From the NCBI GenBank assembly GCA_016713865.1, contig JADJOG010000045.1, positions 1-64,000 on the forward strand: a stretch of DNA of 64,000 nt, written 5' to 3'. The notes under the pieces were generated by a model. It did not search any database, was not told the origin of the DNA, and was given only the letters and a program-made list of their open reading frames with translations. The DNA comes from Flavobacteriales bacterium. Its GTDB lineage: Bacteria > Bacteroidota > Bacteroidia > Flavobacteriales_F > PHOS-HE28. A program made the translations under genes and the position numbers. Positions 27,885-35,611 of the stretch are shown here, piece by piece. Within the stretch, counting starts at the first letter, position 1, and every line of letters begins with the position of its first letter.

Positions 27885-29000
27885 ATGGGCGCCCATGGTC
27901 ACCTCCTCATCTTCGGTTTCCTCACGGCTTTTGTCGTGGTGATCTTCACCATGCCCTCCCTGATCAAGGTGGCGCGCATGAAGCACTTGGTCGATGAGCC
28001 CTCCGAGGAGCGCAAGCTGCATGCGCGCAGCGTGCCCACCATCGGCGGCATCATCATTTTCGCCGCCATCATCTTCTCGTATTCGTTGTGGTTCCCGCGC
28101 GGCGACCTGATCACGGTGCCCGACTCCGCTTTGCGCGGCCTTTACGACGCCATGCGGCTGGCGTATCATGATTTCAAATACCTGATGGCGGCCATGGTCC
28201 TGCTGTTCTTCATCGGCGTGAAGGACGACATCGTTGGTTTTTCGCCGGTTAAGAAGCTGGTGGGCCACATGATCGTGGGCTACATCCTGGTGGTGATGGC
28301 AGGCATCCGGATCACCGACATGCATGGGCTGTTCGGCATCTATGAGATACCACCCGCGGTGAGCATCGCCTTCTCGCTCTTCGTGTATGTGGTGCTGGTG
28401 AATGCCATGAACCTGATTGATGGGGTTGATGGCCTCGCAGGCGGTGTCGGGCTGATCGCCGCCTGCGCTTTCGGCACATGGCTCTTCCTCGCGGGCGATG
28501 TCGCGCTCTCGCTGCTCGCCTTCGTGCTAGCGGGCGCGCTTCTTGGCTTCTTGGTCTTCAACTTCCACCCGGCGCGGATCTTCATGGGCGATAGTGGCTC
28601 GCTCATCATAGGTGCTGTGCTGGCTGTTCTGGCCATGAAAGTGGTGGAGCACGACCCAAGCCGTTTGCCCATCAAGTTGCGCCAACTGCCCACGCCCATC
28701 TTCGCCATGAGCGTGCTAGCATATCCGCTCGTTGATACGCTCCGCGTATTCGTGGTGCGCATGGCCAAGGGGTCGTCTCCCTTTGCGGCAGATAAGAACC
28801 ACATCCATCACAGGCTCTTGAGCCTTGGGCTCGGGCATAGGGGGACCGTGCTAGCCGTGTACATCTACGTAATCGCCATCATCGCGCTCAGCTTGGTCAC
28901 GCGCAAATGGCACCCGAACATCGGACTCATGGTTCTGGGCTCAACCGCTTTCACGCTAGCCATGCTGCCCTTCGCATGGCCCAAGCCAGATAAGGCATGA
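27885..29000 (+). CDS. WecA/MraY-family undecaprenyl-phosphate sugar-phosphate transferase
   Basis: 371 residues with about eleven membrane helices. The family motifs are present: VKDDIVGFSP (the Asp pair), NLIDGVDGLAGG, FMGDSGSLIIG and DKNHIHHRLL with the conserved His cluster. Such enzymes transfer a sugar-1-phosphate (typically GlcNAc-1-P) to undecaprenyl phosphate at the inner membrane to begin a lipid-linked glycan. The NXDGXDGL form is that of WecA-like rather than MraY enzymes. It lies seven bases after one Wzi/RemB-like gene and overlaps the start of another, implying that glycan initiation and outer-membrane anchoring are coupled in one operon. Confidence 0.88.
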   Translation: MGAHGHLLIFGFLTAFVVVIFTMPSLIKVARMKHLVDEPSEERKLHARSVPTIGGIIIFAAIIFSYSLWFPRGDLITVPDSALRGLYDAMRLAYHDFKYLMAAMVLLFFIGVKDDIVGFSPVKKLVGHMIVGYILVVMAGIRITDMHGLFGIYEIPPAVSIAFSLFVYVVLVNAMNLIDGVDGLAGGVGLIAACAFGTWLFLAGDVALSLLAFVLAGALLGFLVFNFHPARIFMGDSGSLIIGAVLAVLAMKVVEHDPSRLPIKLRQLPTPIFAMSVLAYPLVDTLRVFVVRMAKGSSPFAADKNHIHHRLLSLGLGHRGTVLAVYIYVIAIIALSLVTRKWHPNIGLMVLGSTAFTLAMLPFAWPKPDKA

Positions 29001-30601
29001 GGCTGGTTTTCGCGGCAACGCTGTTCGTTTTGGCTGGTCACCTTTTCCCGCAAGGGTCGTGGATGCCCTTGAGCCGCGAGGTGGAACGCCCCTACGCACT
29101 CTTGGTCGAAGCAGCGGGTTCAACAGTGCACACCGCGATCAGGCCTTACAGGCAGAAGGAGTTGCGCGCTTTAGTAGCTTCTGATACGTTATTGCCTGAA
29201 TCGGCGATCGCCGCGCTGGATCGGTGGGCTGGTGCGCGCAACGGACGCAAGGCGCGCTGGGGTCCTTTGCTCGATCTGCACGCCGGTGCCGGCATCGACA
29301 CTGCACAAGCCGCGATTCATCGCATTGGCGCAGGCTTATGGTACGATCAGGACCTGGGTGAGCGATGGAGCGTGCACGCCAGCGGCATGGCATGGAATGA
29401 GCGCCTCCCGGCTTATCTGGATTCGTTCGCCATTGCAACTCAGCTCGTGCCCGGCGAAGGCATCGCGTATGCGCCGTTGGCAGGTGATGCACGCACATAC
29501 AGCCACTATGATTGGAACGCATGGGTGAGCTGGGATCCGGGTAAGCGTGTCAATCTCACCCTGGGCCGGGGCCGCAATTTCTTCGGCGATGGCCATCGTT
29601 CGCTCATGCTCAGCGATGAGGCCACCAGCTATCCGCACCTGAAGGTGACCACCAGTATTTGGAAGCTGAAGTATGTGAACCTCTTCGCTGCGATGAACGA
29701 CATCCGCGGCGCTGATGGCGATCCCTCCGCGTTCAAGCGGAAGTGGTCGAGCATGCATTACCTCTCGTGGAACGCCTCCAAGCGCCTCACCTTCTCCCTC
29801 TTCGAGGCGGTGGTCTGGAGCCAAGGCGACAGTCTTTATCCGCGCGGGTTCGATATCAACTACCTCAACCCGGTGATCTTCTATCGGCCGGTTGAATTCA
29901 ATCAGGGTTCGCCGGACAACGCGCTTCTTGGTGCCGGTTTCAGCGTGAAGGCGGGACAGGGGATCATGGCATACGGCCAACTGGTGCTTGATGAATTCTT
30001 GTTGAAGGAGGTAAGGGCGGGCAATGGTTGGTACGCCAACAAGCAGGCGCTGCAATTGGGCGTGGTGGCCCGCGAGCCCTTCGGCTTGCAAGGTTGGAGC
30101 ATGCGAGCTGAAGGGAACGTGGTGCGGCCCTTCATTTACACGCATAGTGACTCGCGCCAGAACTACGCGCACTTCGGCCAGCCCTTGGCGCATCCGTATG
30201 GATCGAATTTCAAGGAACTCTTGTTGCATGTCGACAAGAGCAGCGGCCGATGGATTCATGGCGTGCGCACGAGCATGGCCTGGCTCGGGCGCGATAGCGT
30301 GTACAGCAGCGGGAACAACATTTTCCGTCCGGAGAGGGAGCGCAGGCCCGGACTGGTTGGTGTGCGCGATTTCGGTTATCGCATCGGTGGATGGCAGGAG
30401 TACACCGTTTTTCATCTGGAAGCGCGCTCAGGTTGGCTCATCGATCCCAACACCGGCACACGGGCTGAGGTCTTGGCGCTCTACCGATCGCGTAGCCTAG
30501 CGGGCAGCGAGGTCTGGACGGATCTCGTGGTGCGCGTGGGCATCGTTTGCCACTTCCGCGAGCGGCACCCGGAGCAGGAGCCGCGCTATGTGCTGCGCTG
30601 A
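28997..30601 (+). CDS. Second Wzi/RemB-like outer-membrane protein
   Basis: 534 residues starting with a short signal peptide (MRLVFAATLFVLAGHLFPQG). The central and C-terminal parts match the Wzi/RemB family: VNLTLGRGRNFFGDGHRSLMLSDEA, LNPVIFYRPVEFNQGSPDNALLG, MAYGQLVLDEFLL and FIYTHSDSRQNYAHFGQPLAHPYG. It shares this framework with the protein two genes upstream but is clearly diverged. The ATG overlaps the stop of the WecA-like gene by four bases, so translation is coupled. The ORF is intact. It probably helps hold or export a surface polysaccharide; the glycan is unknown. Confidence 0.8.
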   Translation: MRLVFAATLFVLAGHLFPQGSWMPLSREVERPYALLVEAAGSTVHTAIRPYRQKELRALVASDTLLPESAIAALDRWAGARNGRKARWGPLLDLHAGAGIDTAQAAIHRIGAGLWYDQDLGERWSVHASGMAWNERLPAYLDSFAIATQLVPGEGIAYAPLAGDARTYSHYDWNAWVSWDPGKRVNLTLGRGRNFFGDGHRSLMLSDEATSYPHLKVTTSIWKLKYVNLFAAMNDIRGADGDPSAFKRKWSSMHYLSWNASKRLTFSLFEAVVWSQGDSLYPRGFDINYLNPVIFYRPVEFNQGSPDNALLGAGFSVKAGQGIMAYGQLVLDEFLLKEVRAGNGWYANKQALQLGVVAREPFGLQGWSMRAEGNVVRPFIYTHSDSRQNYAHFGQPLAHPYGSNFKELLLHVDKSSGRWIHGVRTSMAWLGRDSVYSSGNNIFRPERERRPGLVGVRDFGYRIGGWQEYTVFHLEARSGWLIDPNTGTRAEVLALYRSRSLAGSEVWTDLVVRVGIVCHFRERHPEQEPRYVLR

Positions 30602-30622
30602 TCCTCGGAGCATCCTTACGGA

Positions 30623-30630
30623 TACATTTG
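30623..30630 (+). promoter_or_regulatory. Perfect -7 element of the cytochrome oxidase assembly operon (TACATTTG)
   Basis: TACATTTG is an exact match to the Bacteroidota -7 consensus TAnnTTTG, 33 bases before the proposed TTG start of ctaB. It would put the transcription start near 30635. Confidence 0.6.
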
Positions 30631-30662
30631 CCGCGCCGCTGGCGGATCGCCGCGGATGATCA

Positions 30663-31559
30663 TTGAGCCAGTCCAGAGCCTATACCGAGCATAGCACGCT
30701 GGCGCACAAGCTGCGCGAAGTATTGGTGCTCTTCAAGCTGAGGCTCGCCTCTTTGGTGGTGCTCAGCGCTGGCCTCGGCTACCTGATGGGTGTGCCACAA
30801 GGAGCTTTCAGCGTGGTTGATCTGATGGTTCTCCTGATATGCGGTGCCATGCTCACCGGCGCCTCTAACGCGCTCAACCAAACCATCGAGGTGAAGGAGG
30901 ATTCGCTCATGCAGCGAACCAGCGATAGGCCTTTGGTCCGAGCATCGCTCTCGAGCGCAGAGGCACTCTGGGCGGCTTTTGTAGCGGGCTTTGCTGCTAC
31001 GCTCGGTCTTTGGCTGGCCTTCGGGCCGCTTACTGCCATCCTTGGCATCATCTCCCTGTTCATGTACGTAGCGCTTTACACGCCCTTGAAGAAGCATTCG
31101 CCTTGGGCGGTGTTCGTGGGCGCGTTCCCCGGCGCGTTCCCGCCTATGCTCGGCTATGTGGCCGCTACGGATGAGTTCGGACTTGGGCCCGGGCTGCTCT
31201 TCGCCATGCAGTTCATGTGGCAGTTCCCGCACTTCTGGGCCATCGCCTGGGTGCTGAAAGATGATTATGCCCGCGCGGGCTTCCAGTTGCTCCCATCCAA
31301 GGGTGGTGCTGATGGTCGTAGCGCTTTCCTCATCTTCCTATACACCTTGTTCGTGATTCCAGTGGGCATGCTGCCATGGGTGTTCGGTCTCGTAGGCCCA
31401 TATGCCCTGGCGATCAGCATCGCCTGCGGCATGGTGATGCTCGTGCCCGCTTGGAAGCTCTTCCTCTCACATGATAGACGGCATGCACGGCAGCTCATGT
31501 TCGCCAGTTTCTTGTACTTGCCGGTTGTGCAAGTTGCTTATGTGATCGATCGGTTATGA
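30663..31559 (+). CDS. ctaB: Protohaem IX farnesyltransferase (haem O synthase)
   Basis: Attaches a farnesyl group to haem B to make haem O for haem-copper oxidases. 298 residues with about eight membrane helices and the prenyl-diphosphate site GASNALNQTIEVKEDSLMQRTSDRPL, then the second acidic/aromatic loop around LYTPLKKHSPWAVFVGAFPGAFPPMLGY. The start is a TTG at 30663; an in-frame stop lies just upstream, so no longer start is possible. It begins the oxidase operon and overlaps the next gene by four bases. Confidence 0.92.
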   Translation: MSQSRAYTEHSTLAHKLREVLVLFKLRLASLVVLSAGLGYLMGVPQGAFSVVDLMVLLICGAMLTGASNALNQTIEVKEDSLMQRTSDRPLVRASLSSAEALWAAFVAGFAATLGLWLAFGPLTAILGIISLFMYVALYTPLKKHSPWAVFVGAFPGAFPPMLGYVAATDEFGLGPGLLFAMQFMWQFPHFWAIAWVLKDDYARAGFQLLPSKGGADGRSAFLIFLYTLFVIPVGMLPWVFGLVGPYALAISIACGMVMLVPAWKLFLSHDRRHARQLMFASFLYLPVVQVAYVIDRL

Positions 31560-32284
31560 GCGACCAGCCTTTCACCCCGGCAGAGGAGCGCGAGCGGGCC
31601 AATCGTGCCCGGCGCATGATCACATGGTTCATCGTTTTCGCGATCACCATGTTCTTCGCTGGCTTGATCAGCGCCTATCTGGTGAGCATGAGCGGCGGGT
31701 ATTGGACGCGGATCACCATGCCAGCGCCATTCCTCTGGAGCACGGTGCTGGTGCTAGCCGGCAGTCTCACCATTCAGTTGGCGGTGAGCAGCGTAGCCCA
31801 GGGCCGAACGAAATTGACGTTGCCGTTGATCCTGGCCACGCTGGGTTTGGGCATCGCCTTCACGGCGTCGCAATTCAAAGGCTGGAAGCAGCTCGTGCAG
31901 ATTGGGATCACCTGGAGCCCGAATCAGGTGTTGGCCATCGGTGGTGAATACGGTGCCGATTTCGTCCTAACCAAGGATGGTGCTCCTCTGGTGCCTGCCG
32001 ATGGTCATTGGTACAAGTCCGACGACCTCGCACGTGAACACCCGCTCGATGCGGAAATCGCGGAGCAGCGCGACCGGACAGGACCCTATTTGTACACCCT
32101 CACCATCGCCCACGTCGCCCATGTGGCCTTCGGCCTTCTGAGCTTGGTGATCATGGCCTTCATGGCCTTAGTCAAGCGCTATTCCGCTGATAATCATGTG
32201 GGTTTGTGGGCGGGCGCCGTGTATTGGCATTTCCTCGGAGGGTTGTGGGTAATCCTCTTTCTGTTCCTGAAGTACGTTCACTAA
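31556..32284 (+). CDS. Cytochrome c oxidase subunit III-type protein (first copy)
   Basis: 242 residues with five or six membrane helices, of the COX3/CyoC family. After ITWFIVFAITMFFAGLISAYLV comes a long loop (about residues 125-180) rich in charged residues, then the conserved HVAHVAFGLLSLV and a C-terminal LWAGAVYWHFLGGLWVILFLFL helix pair. Subunit III supports the oxidase but holds no cofactor. The ATG overlaps the ctaB stop. Bacteroidota oxidase operons often carry two subunit III genes, as here. Confidence 0.86.
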   Translation: MSDQPFTPAEERERANRARRMITWFIVFAITMFFAGLISAYLVSMSGGYWTRITMPAPFLWSTVLVLAGSLTIQLAVSSVAQGRTKLTLPLILATLGLGIAFTASQFKGWKQLVQIGITWSPNQVLAIGGEYGADFVLTKDGAPLVPADGHWYKSDDLAREHPLDAEIAEQRDRTGPYLYTLTIAHVAHVAFGLLSLVIMAFMALVKRYSADNHVGLWAGAVYWHFLGGLWVILFLFLKYVH

Positions 32285-32307
32285 CATTGCCGCCGCATAA
32301 ACAGGTC

Positions 32308-33210
32308 ATGGCAGGAGACGCTACGAAAGCTTTGAGCAACGACGTCCTCTGGGGCGGCGGACGCTCCCCGTTCAGCATCAGCTACGGGAAAATGATGATG
32401 TGGTTCTTCTTGGTGTCGGATGCCCTCACCTTCAGCGGCTTGCTGGTGGCGTATGGCTTCGTGCGCCACAGCACCACCGAGGCATGGCCCATAGGTGAGG
32501 AGGTGTTCCGCGCCTTGCCGTTCCTGCATGGCAGTTACCCGCTGATCTACGTGGCCCTGATGACGGCCATCCTCATCTTCAGTTCCGTGACCATGGTGCT
32601 GGCTGTTGAGGCCGGCCATCGCATGGATAAGAGCGGCGTGATCAAGTGGCTCTTCGCCACGGTGATCGGCGGCGCCTTCTTCGTGGGCAGCCAGGCATGG
32701 GAGTGGAGCCACTTCAATCACGGCAGCGGCGGCTACATCGCCATGGCCGATGGTACCAAGTATTGGGTGGAAACCACCGATCATGATACCCATGATCCCG
32801 CGCATGCCGACGGCTTCCAGCTCGTGAAGGCGCTCCCGGGCCACTATCTGTTGCCCGATACCTTACCCGGAGGCGCCAAGGTGGAGCCCATCTCGGGCGA
32901 TGCCGCTCAATCCATCTGGAAGAACAAGGTGGTTTACATGGCTGGAGCCCCATTCCCTTGGAGCGGCCACGGCATCGAATACAATGAGTACGGGCCGCAG
33001 CAATACGCCAACTTCTTCTACTTCATCACCGGATTCCACGGCTTCCACGTATTCAGCGGCGTGATCATCAACCTGATCGTTCTGCTAATGGCGGTGCGCG
33101 GGATCTTCCATCGCAGGGGCCACTACGAGATGGTCGAGAAGGCTGGTCTTTACTGGCACTTCGTTGATCTGGTGTGGGTGTTCGTGTTCACCTTCTTCTA
33201 CCTGCTCTGA
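32308..33210 (+). CDS. Cytochrome c oxidase subunit III (second copy, with periplasmic insertion)
   Basis: About 300 residues from the ATG at 32308 (MAGDATKAL). It shows MMMWFFLVSDALTFSGLLVAYGFV, the WSHFNHGSGG segment, FITGFHGFHVFSG with the family His pair, and ending YWHFVDLVWVFVFTFFYLL. Between helices lies a roughly 90-residue polar insertion (about residues 140-230) facing the periplasm, not part of the ordinary COX3 core. The in-frame extension back to 32206 overlaps the previous gene and is rejected. It directly precedes subunit IV. Confidence 0.88.
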   Translation: MAGDATKALSNDVLWGGGRSPFSISYGKMMMWFFLVSDALTFSGLLVAYGFVRHSTTEAWPIGEEVFRALPFLHGSYPLIYVALMTAILIFSSVTMVLAVEAGHRMDKSGVIKWLFATVIGGAFFVGSQAWEWSHFNHGSGGYIAMADGTKYWVETTDHDTHDPAHADGFQLVKALPGHYLLPDTLPGGAKVEPISGDAAQSIWKNKVVYMAGAPFPWSGHGIEYNEYGPQQYANFFYFITGFHGFHVFSGVIINLIVLLMAVRGIFHRRGHYEMVEKAGLYWHFVDLVWVFVFTFFYLL

Positions 33211-33227
33211 TCCAAATCCTCGGCTAC

Positions 33228-33596
33228 ATGGAGCGCGACGACATCATCGAATACAGCCTCGACGCACATCACAGCGAAGAGCAAGGCAAGAAGATCCGCC
33301 GGAAGATCTGGCTGGTGACCTTGCTGCTCGCCGTGGTAACCACCGTAGAGGTGGCCCTGGGCGCCTATTGGAAGGAATGGATGCCGGGGAGCTGGCAAAT
33401 GGTTAAGTGGACCTTCGTGGTGCTCACCTTGGTTAAAGCCGCGTATATCGTAATGACATTCATGCACTTGGGCGATGAGCGCCGGAACATCCGTGCGATC
33501 ATCCTGCTCCCGTACGCGCTGTTCATCCTGTACCTCATCTTCATCGCGATCTGGGAATCGCAGTATGTCCACTTCCTCTGGCAGAACTACCTCTGA
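33228..33596 (+). CDS. Cytochrome c oxidase subunit IV family protein
   Basis: About 122 residues starting MERDDIIEYSLDAHHSEEQGK, with three membrane helices. The family pattern is WLVTLLLAVVTTVEVALGAY, then VVLTLVKAAYIVMTFMHLGDERR and a last helix YALFILYLIFIAIWES. Small subunit IV (CyoD-like) proteins stabilise the oxidase complex. It lies 17 bases after subunit III and overlaps the SCO gene by about 30 bases. Confidence 0.85.
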   Translation: MERDDIIEYSLDAHHSEEQGKKIRRKIWLVTLLLAVVTTVEVALGAYWKEWMPGSWQMVKWTFVVLTLVKAAYIVMTFMHLGDERRNIRAIILLPYALFILYLIFIAIWESQYVHFLWQNYL

Positions 33597-34335
33597 GGAG
33601 GAACTAGCCAAGCGGAGGCGGAACAAGATCCTCGTGCTCGGCGGCATCGCGGCATTCGTGCTGGGCCTGTTCGTGTTCTTCAGCCCATGGCTGGGCGTGG
33701 CCAGGCACCGTTTCAATTTCCTGCCCTATTACGGCCCCAAGGAAGTGGTTGCCATTGAGCGCGATGGCGAAGTGGTGATCGATACCATCTACCACCGCAT
33801 TCCTCCATTCAGCTTCACCGATCAATATGGCCGTGTGTTCACTGACCAACAGGTCGAAGGCAAGATCATCGTTGCCGACTACTTCTTCACGCGCTGCGGC
33901 ACTATTTGTCCGAAGATGACCGTACAGATGCAGCAGCTGCAGTTGAAGCTCAATGATGAGGCATTCAAGGATGTGGTGTTCTTGAGCCACACTGTCGATC
34001 CTGAGCATGATACGCCCGAGGTGCTGCACGAATACGCGCGCAGGCATCAGGCCGATAGCGCGCGCTGGGTTTTCCTCACAGGCACCAAAGAAGCGCTTTA
34101 CCTGCACGGAAGCGAAGGCTACCGCTTGGCAGCTCGGGAGGAAGTGATGGAGCCCGGCGGGTTCCTCCACTCCGAGACCTTCGTGCTGGTTGACAAGGAC
34201 CGCCACATCCGCGGCATGTACGATGGCACCACCATGAAGGGCATGAACGATTGCGCCGCCGACATCAAGATGCTGCTGAAGGAAGAGAAGGTGAAGCGCG
34301 CCGATGCCGTGCGCGCGGAGCGCAAGCGGCAATAG
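33565..34335 (+). CDS. SCO1/SenC family copper chaperone for cytochrome oxidase
   Basis: About 256 residues beginning MSTSSGRTTSEEELAKRRRN, then one membrane anchor (ILVLGGIAAFVLGLFVFFSP) and a periplasmic thioredoxin fold. The Cu-binding CxxxC is in FFTRCGTICPKMTVQM and the conserved His near the end is in GGFLHSETFVLVD. SCO proteins deliver copper to the CuA site of subunit II. The start at 33565 overlaps subunit IV by about 30 bases; the longer frame to 33475 is inside the previous gene and rejected. Confidence 0.92.
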   Translation: MSTSSGRTTSEEELAKRRRNKILVLGGIAAFVLGLFVFFSPWLGVARHRFNFLPYYGPKEVVAIERDGEVVIDTIYHRIPPFSFTDQYGRVFTDQQVEGKIIVADYFFTRCGTICPKMTVQMQQLQLKLNDEAFKDVVFLSHTVDPEHDTPEVLHEYARRHQADSARWVFLTGTKEALYLHGSEGYRLAAREEVMEPGGFLHSETFVLVDKDRHIRGMYDGTTMKGMNDCAADIKMLLKEEKVKRADAVRAERKRQ

Positions 34336-34352
34336 AACAAGCGTCACGAGCC

Positions 34353-34904
34353 ATGCGCCAGCCTTTCCCCAAACCCGTGCTCACCATCGCCGATGCGAAG
34401 GCGAAGCGCAGCATCTGGATCTTCTCGGCCGTCGTATTCCTCGCCGTTGTGGTGCTGAACCGCGTGCAAGCGCCAGCGCCCGATGGATTCGATGTTCATG
34501 TGTTCGCGCGGATCAATGCGGTGATCAACTCCTTAGTGAGCCTCTTGCTGATCATGGGTCTCTTCACGGCGCGCGCAGGTCGATGGGCCTTGCATCGCGG
34601 TGTGATGATCTCTGCGATGATCCTCTCCGTGCTGTTCCTGGTCTCCTATATCCTTCATCATTTGTTCGCAGGCGACACCGCATTCGGCGGCACCGGAGCG
34701 ATCAAGGTGCTGTACTACATCATCCTGGCTACGCACATCCTGCTGGCGGCCGGTTCGTTGCCGTACATCCTCCTCACCGCGTATCGTGCGCTCAGCGGTC
34801 ACTATCCGGAGCACCAGAGGATGGCTCGTTTGACTTGGCCCATTTGGCTTTATGTGAGCATCAGTGGGGTGGTGGTGTACTTCATGATCTCGCCATACTA
34901 CTAA
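34353..34904 (+). CDS. DUF420 domain membrane protein (oxidase operon)
   Basis: About 183 residues with five hydrophobic helices starting MRQPFPKPVLTIADAKAK. The DUF420 features are visible: FARINAVINSLVSLLLIMGLFTARAGRWALHR and SYILHHLFAGDTAFGG, then YYIILATHILLAAGSLPYILL. DUF420 proteins are related to CtaM-type cytochrome oxidase maturation factors; a role in copper or haem insertion is inferred. It lies 17 bases after the SCO gene in the same operon. Confidence 0.85.
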   Translation: MRQPFPKPVLTIADAKAKRSIWIFSAVVFLAVVVLNRVQAPAPDGFDVHVFARINAVINSLVSLLLIMGLFTARAGRWALHRGVMISAMILSVLFLVSYILHHLFAGDTAFGGTGAIKVLYYIILATHILLAAGSLPYILLTAYRALSGHYPEHQRMARLTWPIWLYVSISGVVVYFMISPYY

Positions 34905-34930
34905 GCGCTTGGTGCTTTCGAGGCTGCGGC

Positions 34931-34938
34931 TACCTTTA
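34931..34938 (+). promoter_or_regulatory. Possible internal -7 element (TACCTTTA)
   Basis: TACCTTTA is one mismatch from TAnnTTTG and ends six bases before the ATG at 34945. If active it would give the small CxxC protein its own, nearly leaderless transcript inside the operon. Confidence 0.35.
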
Positions 34939-34944
34939 CCCCGC

Positions 34945-35199
34945 ATGGGCAGGTATGCACTCCTTTTCCTTCTGGCGCTCGGCGTCACGCTTCTGCCAGT
35001 TGAAGCATGGGCGCAGGGCTGTGCCATGTGCAAGGCCGTAGCGCAAGGCGAAGGTGTTTTCGGTGGTGAGCAGGCCATTGGTCGCGGGCTCAACCGCGGC
35101 ATCCTCTTCTTGATGGCGGTTCCCTACCTGCTGCTCTTCCTGCTCTTCCGGAAGCGCATTGTGGGCTTCTTCAAGGAGTTCGCTGGAGCGCAGGGGTGA
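34945..35199 (+). CDS. Small exported CxxC membrane protein at the end of the oxidase operon
   Basis: 84 residues: a signal peptide or first helix (MGRYALLFLLALGVTLLPVE) ending AWAQ, then GCAMCKAVAQGEGVF, a short Gly-rich stretch and one membrane helix (GILFLMAVPYLLLFLLF) with a basic tail. The Cys-Ala-Met-Cys motif directly after the cleavage site faces the periplasm and could bind copper or act in thiol exchange. Similar small proteins lie at the end of oxidase operons in other Bacteroidota, to my knowledge without assigned function. The longer frame from 34909 lacks a signal peptide start. Confidence 0.7.
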   Translation: MGRYALLFLLALGVTLLPVEAWAQGCAMCKAVAQGEGVFGGEQAIGRGLNRGILFLMAVPYLLLFLLFRKRIVGFFKEFAGAQG

Positions 35200-35206
35200 T
35201 TCCTCT

Positions 35207-35542
35207 TCATCGCGTCTCCCTCCGGAACACCAGCAAGGTGATCGAGATAGGATTCCGTTGAGCTCTCGAGCTCTGGATCATCGCGTATCCCTTGGCGTGC
35301 ATGGTGCCGATCAGCCGAGTGAAGGTCTGCTGATTCTGAAGCATGGTTGAGGCGATCGTGCCTGCACCAGCGAATGTGGCCCAATCCTGAAGGTCGATGC
35401 TCTCATGCTCACCGTTATCGTAAACGAGGTGGATGAAGGAGGCTCTCTTCATGCGCGATTCCATGATGCGCGCAGTGGCGTATTCCTGGGCCAATGCCAG
35501 GAAGGAAAGCGAGGCTAGGATCAAGGTGAGGGCGTAACGCAT
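35207..35542 (-). CDS. Small exported hypothetical protein
   Basis: About 111 residues from the ATG at 35542 with a signal peptide (MRYALTLILASLSFLALAQ). I do not recognise the mature part; it contains HLVYDNGEHESIDLQDW and TMHAKGYAMIQSS and looks beta-rich and soluble. It converges on the oxidase operon, seven bases from its last stop, and diverges from the S9 peptidase gene. An in-frame extension to 35593 would put 17 residues before the signal peptide, so I reject it. Confidence 0.6.
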   Translation of the reverse strand: MRYALTLILASLSFLALAQEYATARIMESRMKRASFIHLVYDNGEHESIDLQDWATFAGAGTIASTMLQNQQTFTRLIGTMHAKGYAMIQSSRAQRNPISITLLVFRRETR

Positions 35543-35611
35543 GTTGCGGACGGTTTGCCCACAAGATAGTCCAGCACCTTGCGAGGCGATCATCTCGATT
35601 ACTTTGTCGCG

